Part shown: in pieces, positions 56,237 through 64,000 of the stretch
Layout of the letters: every line of letters begins with the position of its first letter
Numbering within the stretch: position 1 is the stretch's first letter
From: Paenibacillus sp. MSJ-34
Lineage (GTDB): Bacteria; Bacillota; Bacilli; Paenibacillales; Paenibacillaceae
Assembly (NCBI RefSeq): GCF_018918005.1
Contig: NZ_JAHLPR010000019.1
Location: 33,355-97,354 of the forward strand
Length of the DNA stretch: 64,000 nt
Reading direction: 5' to 3'
Position numbers and translations under genes: made by a program
Notes under the pieces: model-generated
What the model was told of the DNA's origin: nothing
Databases searched by the model: none
Seen by the model: only the letters and a program-made list of their open reading frames with translations

Positions 56237-58372
56237 CTACGGTTTCGCGATTTGAACTCCTTTATAGTAATGCTGCAATATCGATTCGTATCGGTAGCCT
56301 TGATCGGCCAAGCCTTTGGATCCCCATTGCGACATCCCCGCTCCGTGCCCGTTGCCCTGGCCTACAAAGCGATAGGAAGGAGCTTTGGTCATGACGGAGA
56401 CGTCGCCGGAACCGTTCTGAACCAGAATCGAATCGTTTACTTGCTGCTTGCCGGATTCGGACAGCGCATGCACGTTTTGCTGCGCTGCGTTGCCGGACGC
56501 ACCGTTCGCTCCCAGAATGGAATACGCTCCCGCCGGTTCTATATCGAACCGGGTGCTCGGCAATCCGCCAAGCGCCGACCGCAAACTATCCGGATATTTG
56601 ACATCGACGATTTGCCCGTTCGCGCGAACTTCGGTCACCCGTTGCGAAGGCCCGCGTTCGGTAACCTCCAACGATACGATCGGGCCTTGAATCGGCGTCT
56701 TGGCCTGGCCTTGAATCGATTTGGAAAGTTGATCCGACGTATACGGTCCGCGTATCCAGTTCATCGTATTGGATTGAATCGTCTTCTCCAATACGATCGC
56801 TTTCACGCCTTGATTCACGTTTGCGATCGGCTCGACATCGCTTTGGATAAGCGGAAGCTGGCGAATGTTGGCGCCGTCCGTCTTGACCGTAAATACGGGC
56901 AATCCGGCTTTCGTTTTCTCTCCCGTATCCTGTACGAGATCTTCGCGAATATAGCCGACTTTCCCGTCCGGCAGCACGACGCGATACCAGTAAGGCAATC
57001 CTTGCTCGGCGGTTTCGTCCGGGCTTTGTACGCTAACCAAATAATCCGATTTGCTGTTCCATAGTTCGCCGGGGTCGGCCGTCATCCCTCCGCTATTGGA
57101 CGAATATAGCGGCTCAATCAATTTCCCATTCAGCATTATAACTTCGCCGGCGGTCGCATCGACTGCCGCGATCGTGTTCGGATGTTCCTTATCCATGCCG
57201 TAATACGCTTGGCTTAACGTCGTATCCACCACGTCGGCGATTTGATATTTCGTCCCTTGGTACAAAGCGTACGTGCGCGCAGCGACAGCCTGCGCCTTCA
57301 ACGCTTCCTCGGGCCAGGAAGGCGAAACTTCCATGCCGACGACGGAATATAAATATTGTTCAAGCGGAAGCTCGTTCACGAGTGCGAGCCGATTGTTCGC
57401 AAGGCTCAATTCGAATCCGCCCCGATACATGCGACCCGCCCGTTCCGTCACTTGGATGCCGGATCCCGCCGCGCTTGGTGCGATCCACAACTTGCGATCG
57501 GAAGCGCCCCCTAAGAAATAATGCCTGAACGCTTGCCCCGAACCGGATACCCCGGGCGACATATCGTCCCGCCGGATTAAATATAGCGAAGCTGGATCGG
57601 TCGGCAGAAGCGACAAGCCCGGAACGAGTTTCGTCGCTTCGTTTCCGACCGAGTCGAGCTCATGCGAGTCGGCGGCTTGTCCGAGCAGCGCGGCATATTG
57701 CACCGATCCCCCTTGATTCACTGCGATGGCCGTAAACGCATCCAAACCGGCATTTGCGATTGTCCGTACGGCGGCGTTCGCTTGTTCTTCCGTTTCATAC
57801 AAGCCTGCGAGCCAATGGAGGTTGCCCGTCACAATCGGTTTCCCGCTTGGCACAATCGCGGACAGGGCCGGATCCGCGGCGAGACGGTCCCGGACTCGAA
57901 CCGCCTCCTCTTTGCTTGCATAATTGCCTATGTATACTTGGTAAACTGTGCCGCTTTGCTGGCTAACGGCCATTACATAAACTTTGCCCGCGCCGTCGGC
58001 CGCCTGAAGCCGACTCGCGGCGCCGGCCGCCGCTTGGGCGTCCGTCGTTTCAAGCGCCTTCACCATAAAGGAGTCCATGCTGAAACGCACCGTTTCCCCC
58101 GCTCCCGCATTCGCAAGGGGGACGATTCCTCCGCCCAGGCGCTCGCCGATCGCCATCCCTCCGCTCGCGTTCATCGTCACGGTCGGCGCAATCGATCGAT
58201 ATTGATTCCCCAAATCGGCGAATAATGCCACCCGAATTTGTTTGGCCGACGCGGCCGCCTCATCCGCATAAGCGGGCTGATAGGAAGCCGTACCGAGAGA
58301 TAATGACAATATAACCGCCAAAAAGACGCTTCTGCTCCATTGGCGGGACCGTTCCTTTTTCCATATGCGCAT
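56237..58372 (-). CDS. SpoIID/LytB domain protein with SPOR-like region
   Basis: This is a secreted protein of 711 residues. The signal peptide (WSRSVFLAVILSLSLGTASY, then AYA-DEAA as likely cleavage site) leads to an SPOR-like region with YQVYIGNYASKEEAVRVRDRL, then a SpoIID domain (LYSVVGMEVSPSWPEEALKA; catalytic glutamate in GMEVSP) ending in the GHGAGMSQWGSKGLADQG signature. Between the SpoIID halves is an SH3b-like stretch (DGANIRQLPLIQSDVEPIANV). SpoIID is a lytic transglycosylase used in engulfment; LytB relatives assist amidases. Its place between ruvB and queA is typical for Paenibacillus. Confidence 0.9.
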   Translation of the reverse strand: MRIWKKERSRQWSRSVFLAVILSLSLGTASYQPAYADEAAASAKQIRVALFADLGNQYRSIAPTVTMNASGGMAIGERLGGGIVPLANAGAGETVRFSMDSFMVKALETTDAQAAAGAASRLQAADGAGKVYVMAVSQQSGTVYQVYIGNYASKEEAVRVRDRLAADPALSAIVPSGKPIVTGNLHWLAGLYETEEQANAAVRTIANAGLDAFTAIAVNQGGSVQYAALLGQAADSHELDSVGNEATKLVPGLSLLPTDPASLYLIRRDDMSPGVSGSGQAFRHYFLGGASDRKLWIAPSAAGSGIQVTERAGRMYRGGFELSLANNRLALVNELPLEQYLYSVVGMEVSPSWPEEALKAQAVAARTYALYQGTKYQIADVVDTTLSQAYYGMDKEHPNTIAAVDATAGEVIMLNGKLIEPLYSSNSGGMTADPGELWNSKSDYLVSVQSPDETAEQGLPYWYRVVLPDGKVGYIREDLVQDTGEKTKAGLPVFTVKTDGANIRQLPLIQSDVEPIANVNQGVKAIVLEKTIQSNTMNWIRGPYTSDQLSKSIQGQAKTPIQGPIVSLEVTERGPSQRVTEVRANGQIVDVKYPDSLRSALGGLPSTRFDIEPAGAYSILGANGASGNAAQQNVHALSESGKQQVNDSILVQNGSGDVSVMTKAPSYRFVGQGNGHGAGMSQWGSKGLADQGYRYESILQHYYKGVQIAKP

Positions 58373-58463
58373 TTACGATTCCTCCTCTAGTATTTCCTCA
58401 TGATCCGTGTTTTGTTTCGACAAGGACGAACTCTTGCACATATGTATACGCCTTGCTTCGGCA

Positions 58464-59474
58464 TTATGTTTCGTCGCCCGGAACAGGGATTCCCAAATGC
58501 CGGTACGCCTGCACCGTCGCCACTCTGCCGCGCGGCGTGCGCTGCAAGAAGCCGATTTGCAGCAAGTACGGTTCGTAAACGTCTTCGATCGTTTGACTTT
58601 CTTCGCCGATCGTCGCCGCAATCGTATCCAGTCCGACCGGGCCGCCGCCGAAATTGCGGATCATTGCGTGCAGCATCTTATGATCGATATGGTCAAGGCC
58701 CATATTGTCCACTTGGATCAACTTGAGCGCTTGCCGTGCAACGTCCAGCGTAATAACGCCGTCGCCGCGCACCTGCGCGTAATCGCGCACCCGTTTCAGC
58801 AGCCGGTTGGCGATCCGCGGCGTCCCCCGGGACCGAAGAGCGATCTCTTCCGCGGCGTCGCCAATCATTTGCACGTTTAAAATTTCTGACGCGCGCGTTA
58901 CGATATAGCTTAGTTCGTCGACCGTGTAAAACTCGAGCCGGCTGACGACGCCGAAGCGGTCGCGCAGCGGCGCCGAGAGCAAGCCCGCTCTCGTCGTCGC
59001 GCCGATGAGCGTGAAGGGCGGCAAGTCAAGCCGCACCGAACGGGCGCTCGGCCCTTTGCCGATCATAATATCCAGCGCGAAGTCTTCCATCGCCGGATAC
59101 AGCACCTCCTCCACCGTACGGTGCAAACGGTGAATCTCGTCGATGAACAATACGTCGTTCTCCTGCAAATTGGTCAAAAGCGCCGCAAGGTCGCCCGGGC
59201 GCTCGATCGCCGGGCCCGAAGTCGTGCGCAAATTGACGCCGAGCTCGTTGGCGATAATGTTCGAGAGAGTCGTTTTGCCAAGTCCGGGCGGACCGTACAG
59301 CAGTACGTGATCAAGCGCCTCTTTGCGCATTTTGGCTGCCTCGATATATATTTTCAAGTTTTCCTTCGCCTGCGACTGGCCGATATATTCCGATAAGTAG
59401 CGGGGACGAAGGCTGAACTCCACCGCCTGGTCTTCCATCATCAAGTTCGCCGATATAATTCGATCATCCATCAT
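58464..59474 (-). CDS. ruvB: Holliday junction branch migration helicase RuvB
   Basis: This AAA+ motor drives branch migration with RuvA. It is 336 residues from ATG 59474, which has AGAGGTG 9 bases before; an upstream GTG at 59486 overlaps that site. Walker A is GPPGLGKTT, Walker B is [10 protein letters not shown], and the C-terminal winged helix ([13 protein letters not shown]) is complete. It follows ruvA by 14 bases. Confidence 0.97.
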   Translation of the reverse strand: MMDDRIISANLMMEDQAVEFSLRPRYLSEYIGQSQAKENLKIYIEAAKMRKEALDHVLLYGPPGLGKTTLSNIIANELGVNLRTTSGPAIERPGDLAALLTNLQENDVLFIDEIHRLHRTVEEVLYPAMEDFALDIMIGKGPSARSVRLDLPPFTLIGATTRAGLLSAPLRDRFGVVSRLEFYTVDELSYIVTRASEILNVQMIGDAAEEIALRSRGTPRIANRLLKRVRDYAQVRGDGVITLDVARQALKLIQVDNMGLDHIDHKMLHAMIRNFGGGPVGLDTIAATIGEESQTIEDVYEPYLLQIGFLQRTPRGRVATVQAYRHLGIPVPGDET

Positions 59475-59488
59475 GCGTTCTGGCACCT

Positions 59489-60124
59489 CTACCCTCTGTA
59501 CAATAACTTTAACGCCCGTTTCATCAGCGCATCGGCGCTTTCGTCTCCCGGCACGTCGTTCTTCATCTCATGCCATGCGCGATCCAATTCCGCATCCGTA
59601 TATCCGAGCGCCTTCAACGCCTCCTTCACTTCTCCCCAGATCGGCCCGCCTTCCCGAAGCGCCGCGGCGGACGCCGGATCGTCGACATATCCGGCCGATA
59701 AAGCCCCAAGTTCCGAACCTAATCCGATATGGTCCAACTTATCTTTTAAATCCAAAATTATGCGTTGGGCCGTCTTCTTGCCGATACCCGGCAATTTCGT
59801 TAGAAACGTCAAATTTTCCTGTTGAACGGCCGTGACGACCGTTTCCGGACGCCCTCCGGCCAAAATGCCGAGCGCAACGCGCGGCCCGATGCCCGAAACG
59901 TCGAGCAGGCGGCGGAAAAGCTTCTGTTCTTCCCTCGTTTCGAATCCGAACAGCAAAATGGCGTCTTCCCGCACATGATGATGCGTATAAACCGTTACCG
60001 TGTCGTCCGACTTGGCGAAACGATAAGGATTCGGGCAGAAAACCCGGTATCCTACGCCATGCACGTCGAGCACGATGTAATCCGTCTCCAAATGGGCCAC
60101 GCGGCCTTTAAGAAAATCGATCAT
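59489..60124 (-). CDS. ruvA: Holliday junction protein RuvA
   Basis: This tetrameric junction-binding protein has 211 residues. The start [23 protein letters not shown] in segments is the OB-fold N-terminus, followed by the helix-hairpin-helix motifs ([27 protein letters not shown]) and the C-terminal RuvB-binding domain. ATG 60124 overlaps the last base of ruvC (TAATG). The open frame's extra upstream residues are not family-like. Confidence 0.96.
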   Translation of the reverse strand: MIDFLKGRVAHLETDYIVLDVHGVGYRVFCPNPYRFAKSDDTVTVYTHHHVREDAILLFGFETREEQKLFRRLLDVSGIGPRVALGILAGGRPETVVTAVQQENLTFLTKLPGIGKKTAQRIILDLKDKLDHIGLGSELGALSAGYVDDPASAAALREGGPIWGEVKEALKALGYTDAELDRAWHEMKNDVPGDESADALMKRALKLLYRG

Positions 60125-60624
60125 TAGCGCAATACCTCGTTTACTTTTTGTTGTAGCGTATACGAATGGGCATGGCATACGGCGACCGCCAAAGCGTCGG
60201 CCACGTCGTCAGGCTTCGGCACCGCCTGCAGCCGCAAAAACATTTTGACCATTTCCTGCACTTGCCTCTTCTCCGCTTTTCCGTAACCGACGACGGCTTG
60301 CTTCACCTGTAGCGGCGTATATTCCGCTACGGAAAGTCCACGCTGCACGGCGGCGAGAATCATAACTCCCCTTGCCTGTCCGACCGTGAAAGCGGTCGTG
60401 ACGTTTCGATTGAAAAACAATTTCTCCATCGCAACGGTATCCGGTTTATATTTGTCGATGAGTTGCAGCGTCGCCTCATATACTTGCAAAAGCCTCTCTT
60501 CGAGCGGCGTATGAGCTTCGGTCTGTATCGAACCGTATTGCACGGGCGTTAGTTTGCTCCCCGCTTTATCGATAAATCCGAATCCGACAATCGCGATCCC
60601 CGGATCGATTCCTAATATTCGCAA
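60124..60624 (-). CDS. ruvC: Crossover junction endodeoxyribonuclease RuvC
   Basis: This resolvase has 166 residues from TTG 60624 (LRILGIDPGIAIVGFGF), with GGGAG 8 bases before. The catalytic aspartate is D7, and the glutamate lies in VAMEKLFFNRN; the C-terminal DDVADALAVAVCHAH contains the remaining acids. The open frame continues to 60774, but it would then cross the bofC terminator, so the TTG start is much better. Having ruvC beside ruvAB differs from B. subtilis, which uses RecU. Confidence 0.94.
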   Translation of the reverse strand: MRILGIDPGIAIVGFGFIDKAGSKLTPVQYGSIQTEAHTPLEERLLQVYEATLQLIDKYKPDTVAMEKLFFNRNVTTAFTVGQARGVMILAAVQRGLSVAEYTPLQVKQAVVGYGKAEKRQVQEMVKMFLRLQAVPKPDDVADALAVAVCHAHSYTLQQKVNEVLR

Positions 60625-60737
60625 AAAAACATCTCCCTCTCCAAGCCGAACATATGTATCCACTACATTATAACAAAAGATCGGGAGGAAGAGAACGAGT
60701 AGCGCATCATTTCCTGTTTGCCTGTTTTCGGGCACGC

Positions 60738-60765
60738 AAAAAAGGAAGGGCCCTCGCACCCTTCC
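60738..60765 (-). terminator. Terminator after bofC
   Basis: On the minus strand GGAAGGG pairs with CCCTTCC (60765-60744), followed by six T residues. It lies 15 bases past the bofC stop and upstream of ruvC. Confidence 0.9.
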
Positions 60766-60780
60766 CGCATCCATTACGGA

Positions 60781-61407
60781 TTAACGAATCGACTCCGATT
60801 CGCTTTTATATTTCATCACATGTTCCGTATCGTCAACCGCGTAATCGCTAAATGTCGAAATGACGCTGTTATATTCATCGAAATCGCTCACGCGGATTCC
60901 TTCCCGCAATTCCTGAATAATATGGTCGGGCAGCGAGCTTTCCATCGACTCGATGTCGAGTTGAAAAAAAGTACGAAGCACTTTCTCCCGATCCGGCGGG
61001 CCGTCGAACAAAGACAAATTTCCGGCTTTGTCCAAGCTGATATAACCGTTTTGCTTGCAGTCGTCCGACAAATCTTCAATATGCTCCACGAGCCAAACGG
61101 CGCCTTCCATATCCGTATGCCCGCTCCATTCCGGATGCTGCTGCAATAATCGGATAATTTCATCGGCTTGCATAAGGCCTAACGAGGTCGTTTCTTGGCC
61201 GCAGACGTATTCTTTGCGCAAATAAACCTCACGCTCCTGCGGATCTTTGCTAAGCGCTTCAATCACGCCGGCCGTCGGCTTGCTGTCCGCCGTCACGAGC
61301 CGAATCGCGACGAATAGAACGACAATGAGCAGGATTCCGAGCGACCATACGGGACGTTTCACACGCCGCAGTCTTTTTTTGATCCGTTTTCGAATATTGA
61401 AGAACAC
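60781..61407 (-). CDS. bofC: Bypass-of-forespore protein C (BofC)
   Basis: This is a forespore intermembrane-space protein that restrains SpoIVB signalling in the sigma-K checkpoint. It has 208 residues: a basic N-terminus, one membrane helix (SLGILLIVVLFVAIRLV), the small N-terminal domain with VYLRKEYVCGQE, and the C-terminal domain with GYISLDKAGNLSLFDGPP. The start is GTG 61407 with AAGGGG upstream. Position beside the ruv genes and the SafA-like gene matches B. subtilis. Confidence 0.9.
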   Translation of the reverse strand: MFFNIRKRIKKRLRRVKRPVWSLGILLIVVLFVAIRLVTADSKPTAGVIEALSKDPQEREVYLRKEYVCGQETTSLGLMQADEIIRLLQQHPEWSGHTDMEGAVWLVEHIEDLSDDCKQNGYISLDKAGNLSLFDGPPDREKVLRTFFQLDIESMESSLPDHIIQELREGIRVSDFDEYNSVISTFSDYAVDDTEHVMKYKSESESIR

Positions 61408-61479
61408 CGCTATCCCCTTCTATCCTGAGTTTACCCTAGTTTACCCATCGGAAGCAGGATTTATACGGATTGGCATAGG

Positions 61480-61508
61480 AAAAAGCCCCGAATTTCGCAC
61501 TTCGAGGC
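61480..61508 (-). terminator. Terminator after the SafA-like gene
   Basis: On the minus strand GCCTCGAA pairs with TTCGGGGC (61508-61485), followed by five T residues. It lies 20 bases past the SafA-like stop. Confidence 0.88.
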
Positions 61509-61528
61509 ATGAAAGGAATAATCTTGCA

Positions 61529-62731
61529 TTATCCGTTGATCCAAGGCAAATTGCGCGTTTTTTTCGATTTGTTCTGGCGGCTCGCTCCTGGCGATCCCGT
61601 CCGTTTGGCGGATGACGTACGTGCTTTTGCTTTGGACGGCTGACGGGACTCCGGCGATTTGGCCTTCTCCGTCGTCTGAACGGCAGCCGCTTCGACGCTC
61701 CCTTCCGCGGGGGCTTGCTCCGTCTCGCGGGTATGGCATCCGCAATCGCAAGGCTTCTTATGCGGCATGCCGTACGGAACCATGCCGTAAGCTCCAAGCG
61801 GCATCGGCGGCACGAACGAAGGCTGCATTTCATGGCCGTACGGCATCATATAGGGACTTGCGTACGGATAAGAATGAACGTAAGCCTCTTGTTCGCCCCC
61901 TAGCGTCCCTGCGCCATAAGGCTCCGCCATTTCATGATGATGGTGGTGATGCCCGTCTGGCGTCGGCATCCAATACTGATGCGTATACGCTTCCTTGCCT
62001 GCGTCCGGCGGACAGGGCGGCGCATACGGCGTTCCGAACTGATAGGTTTGCGGCTCGTAGAACGCCGGCATTTGATAGCCGGGAGAGCAAGATTCATATG
62101 CGGAGTATGGAATTTCCGGAGGCGCGGCTTCCATCATCGGGTACTGATACAATCCCGGATATTCCGTCATCTCATGTGTAAATGCTTCCGTGGCCGGCAC
62201 ATGGAACTGGGCAAATAAATCTTCCGACATCTCCATCTCCATTTCCATCGGTTCATAATACGTCGATTCCGGCATGACCGGCGCTGCGGGAACCGCGGGC
62301 TGCATCGGAACCGCCGGTACCGCTTGCGTAGGCTCCGCCGGTTTCGGTCCGGTCGGCTTCTTCCAACCCGACTTATCGTCGTCCGGCATGACGACATGAC
62401 CTACCTTAGGTATGTTTACAACTTCCCCTACCAATAGTGCGTTCGGATTTTTAAGCTGCGGGTTGGCCTTGATCATATCCTGAAGCGGAACTCCCCATGC
62501 CTTGGACAGCTTCCACAACGTATCGCCTTGACTCACCGTATGTTTATGCATCGTTTCGTAATCAGGCAAGACCGGTTTCGCTACCGTCGGAATTTTGACC
62601 TTCATTCCGACGTTCAACTGATCCGGATTCGCAATATCCGGATTCGCTTCAATAATCTTTTCAAGAGACACGTTATACTTTTTTGACAATTCGTAGAGCG
62701 TATCTCCCTTTTTGACGATATGAATTTTCAC
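61529..62731 (-). CDS. safA: SafA-like spore coat protein with two LysM domains
   Basis: This is a 400-residue protein with two N-terminal LysM domains (about 1-49 and 63-109; HIVKKGDTLYELSKKYNV, HTVSQGDTLWKLSKAWGV) that would bind cortex peptidoglycan or its precursors. The middle is low complexity, rich in proline, methionine and tyrosine, with a run of six histidines and a CDCGCH cysteine motif. The C-terminus is very basic. In B. subtilis SafA organises the inner coat. Call rests on LysM pair, composition and place beside bofC. Confidence 0.82.
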   Translation of the reverse strand: MKIHIVKKGDTLYELSKKYNVSLEKIIEANPDIANPDQLNVGMKVKIPTVAKPVLPDYETMHKHTVSQGDTLWKLSKAWGVPLQDMIKANPQLKNPNALLVGEVVNIPKVGHVVMPDDDKSGWKKPTGPKPAEPTQAVPAVPMQPAVPAAPVMPESTYYEPMEMEMEMSEDLFAQFHVPATEAFTHEMTEYPGLYQYPMMEAAPPEIPYSAYESCSPGYQMPAFYEPQTYQFGTPYAPPCPPDAGKEAYTHQYWMPTPDGHHHHHHEMAEPYGAGTLGGEQEAYVHSYPYASPYMMPYGHEMQPSFVPPMPLGAYGMVPYGMPHKKPCDCGCHTRETEQAPAEGSVEAAAVQTTEKAKSPESRQPSKAKARTSSAKRTGSPGASRQNKSKKTRNLPWING

Positions 62732-62863
62732 GCGTCAGAACCTCCTACATTTTTTCTGTGCAAAAATAAAGGTACGTGCTTTATGTTCTGTGCAGGCATG
62801 ATAAATGCCCGGAACCAATTAATACATACTATGCAGGAGGTGGGCTTTTGACATCCCCGAGTA

Positions 62864-62904
62864 CAAAAAAATTCCTCCCAACCTTGCGAATGGTTGAGAG
62901 GAAT
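62864..62904 (-). terminator. Terminator after ilvE
   Basis: On the minus strand ATTCCTC pairs with GAGGAAT (62904-62871), with inner CAACC/GGTTG pairs, followed by seven T residues. It lies 16 bases past the ilvE stop. Confidence 0.92.
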
Positions 62905-62919
62905 CCATTATGGATCATA

Positions 62920-63798
62920 TTATTCGAACACTTTGACGCCGTCCTGATCTACGATTTTGCGGAACTCTTCTAGAAGATGCAGCGTGACCGGTCCGGCTTG
63001 CCCTCCACCGATGATCCGGCCGTCCACTTCGCGCACCGCGATCACTTCGGCGGCCGTGCCGGTAAAGAATACTTCGTCGGCGACGTATACGTCATGAAGC
63101 GTGAACGGTTCTTCTTTCAACGCGTAGCCTAATTTGGCGCATAATTCAATTATCGCAAGCCGGGTGATGCCTTCCAACGCTCCGATATAGCAAGGCGGCG
63201 TATATACGGCCCCTTTTTTGACGATGAAAATATTGTCGCTCGACCCTTCCGCGACGTACCCTTGCGCGTTCAGCATAATCGCTTCGCCGACATCGGCCAA
63301 ATTCGCCTGAATTTTCACCAGGATATTGTTCAAATAGTTGAGCGACTTGATCTTCGGGTTCAAGGCGTCGGGAATATTGCGTCGCTGTGAGACGGAAACC
63401 GTTCTCAAGCCGTTCTTGTACGCTTCCTCCGAGTAAATGGCGAGCTGCTCCACAATAATGAGAACGGTCGCTTTCGGGCAGCGGCGCGGATCGAGTCCGA
63501 GATTGCCCGCTCCGCGCGAAACGACGAGACGAATATAACCGTCGCGCATATCGTTCTTGCGTATCGTTTCCACAAGCGCTGCTTCCATCTCTTCATACGT
63601 TAACGGAATTTCCAACATAATCGATTTGGCGGAATCGTATAACCGGTCTAAATGTTCTTTGCATTTGAAAATATTGCCGTTATAAATCCGAATCCCTTCG
63701 AAAATACCGTCGCCGTACAAAAAACCGTGGTCGTACACCGATACTGTGGCCTCTTCTTTTGTTACAAATTGTCCGTTTAAGTAGATCCATTGTGACAT
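62920..63798 (-). CDS. ilvE: Branched-chain amino acid aminotransferase
   Basis: This PLP enzyme of fold type IV makes the final amino transfer to valine, leucine and isoleucine. It has 292 residues. The PLP lysine is K151 in KIKSLNYLNN; other motifs are YDHGFLYGDGIFEGIRIY and AEGSSDNIFIVK, with GTAAEVIAVREVDGR at the end. ATG 63798 has GGAGGTG 9 bases before. The D-amino acid transaminase branch is less likely because of the GIFEGIRIY and EGSSDNIF pattern. No T-box is seen upstream, but two hairpins are. Confidence 0.93.
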   Translation of the reverse strand: MSQWIYLNGQFVTKEEATVSVYDHGFLYGDGIFEGIRIYNGNIFKCKEHLDRLYDSAKSIMLEIPLTYEEMEAALVETIRKNDMRDGYIRLVVSRGAGNLGLDPRRCPKATVLIIVEQLAIYSEEAYKNGLRTVSVSQRRNIPDALNPKIKSLNYLNNILVKIQANLADVGEAIMLNAQGYVAEGSSDNIFIVKKGAVYTPPCYIGALEGITRLAIIELCAKLGYALKEEPFTLHDVYVADEVFFTGTAAEVIAVREVDGRIIGGGQAGPVTLHLLEEFRKIVDQDGVKVFE

Positions 63799-63854
63799 AT
63801 GATTGACACCTCCATATTATTTAATAAGCTTCTCGGAATTCACATTCCGTTGCA

Positions 63855-63908
63855 GACTCTAGCTTCCTAGCTAGGGTCTTCTATTGTTTCACCCCCAAAC
63901 ATGGGGTG
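63855..63908 (-). promoter_or_regulatory. Two hairpins in the ilvE leader
   Basis: On the minus strand CACCCC/GGGGTG (63908-63890) is followed by GACCCTAGC/GCTAGAGTC (63878-63855), about 55 bases before the ilvE start. Neither is followed by a T-run and no T-box core is present. A TGATTTTGAAAAGTCA near-palindrome lies a little further upstream. Confidence 0.45.
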
Positions 63909-64000
63909 CGAACAAACATTCCTCTTGACTTTTCAAAATCACCCCAATAATCGCCGAGAAGGCTTTTTTTATTTCTAATGAATTGGGTGATTTTCATGAA

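Noticed and set aside
60625..60774. Upstream extension of ruvC by 50 codons
   Set aside because: It would cross the bofC terminator and adds residues not found in RuvC; TTG 60624 has a good ribosome binding site.
63925..63952. Plus-strand promoter TTGACT followed by AATAAT/ATAATC
   Set aside because: The spacer would be 15 or 16 bases with a poor -10, and the gene it would serve is outside the window.

Overview
The window reads as a chromosomal segment of an endospore-forming, low-to-mid G+C Firmicute of the Paenibacillaceae type. The evidence is the sporulation content (a gerA-type germinant receptor operon, SpoVB, BofC, a SafA-like LysM coat protein, a SpoIID/LytB protein), Bacillus-style T-box leaders, AGGAGG-type ribosome binding sites with many TTG and GTG starts, and gene order matching the Bacillus subtilis yrrO-alaS, cymR-rarA-aspS-hisS and dtd-relA-apt-recJ-secDF-spoVB-tgt-queA-ruvBA-bofC-safA blocks. 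There are no rRNA genes, tRNA genes, phages, insertion sequences or CRISPR arrays. Most genes lie on the minus strand.

Layout. 71-2167: a methyl-accepting chemotaxis protein. 2318-9822: alaS, ireB, ruvX, two DUF1292 genes, mltG and two U32 tRNA-hydroxylation genes (trhP1, trhP2); alaS is preceded by a T-box and a near-consensus promoter. 10203-13933: an AI-2E-type transporter, a zinc-ribbon protein, a PRC-barrel protein, a cysteine desulfurase and CymR. Divergent from cymR on the plus strand are mnmA, a type I methionine aminopeptidase and an MFS exporter. 17348-23723: a FluC fluoride-channel pair, a CNNM/CorC-type transporter and a four-gene germinant receptor operon (A, C, small membrane protein, B). 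23849-31212: rarA, tcdA, aspS, hisS (T-box) and hemZ.

The clearest accessory unit is 31737-37917 on the plus strand: an MFS importer followed by fdrA/allF, a DUF1116 gene (allG), a DUF2877 gene (allH) and carbamate kinase. This matches the oxamate carbamoyltransferase plus catabolic carbamate kinase module that earns ATP from oxalurate, but here it lacks the other allantoin genes and carries its own transporter. It sits between hemZ and dtd, where it interrupts an otherwise conserved housekeeping order.

37929-56076: dtd, rel, an inserted uracil permease (plus strand), apt, recJ, a CDF transporter with an unusual metal site, secF, secD, comN, spoVB (plus strand), a DUF421 gene, an ArsB/NhaD-type permease, yrzE (plus strand), yajC, tgt and queA. 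A tandem pair of 58-base structured repeats lies just upstream of yrzE. 56237-63798: a SpoIID/LytB protein, ruvB, ruvA, ruvC, bofC, a SafA-like protein and ilvE with a structured leader.

Functionally the window combines translation quality control and tRNA modification (alaS, aspS, hisS, mnmA with its desulfurase, tcdA, trhP, tgt, queA, dtd), recombination and repair (ruvABC, recJ, rarA, ruvX), protein secretion (secD, secF, yajC), the stringent response, purine and pyrimidine salvage, and spore biology. Product names rest on recognising protein motifs and synteny; no database search was run.
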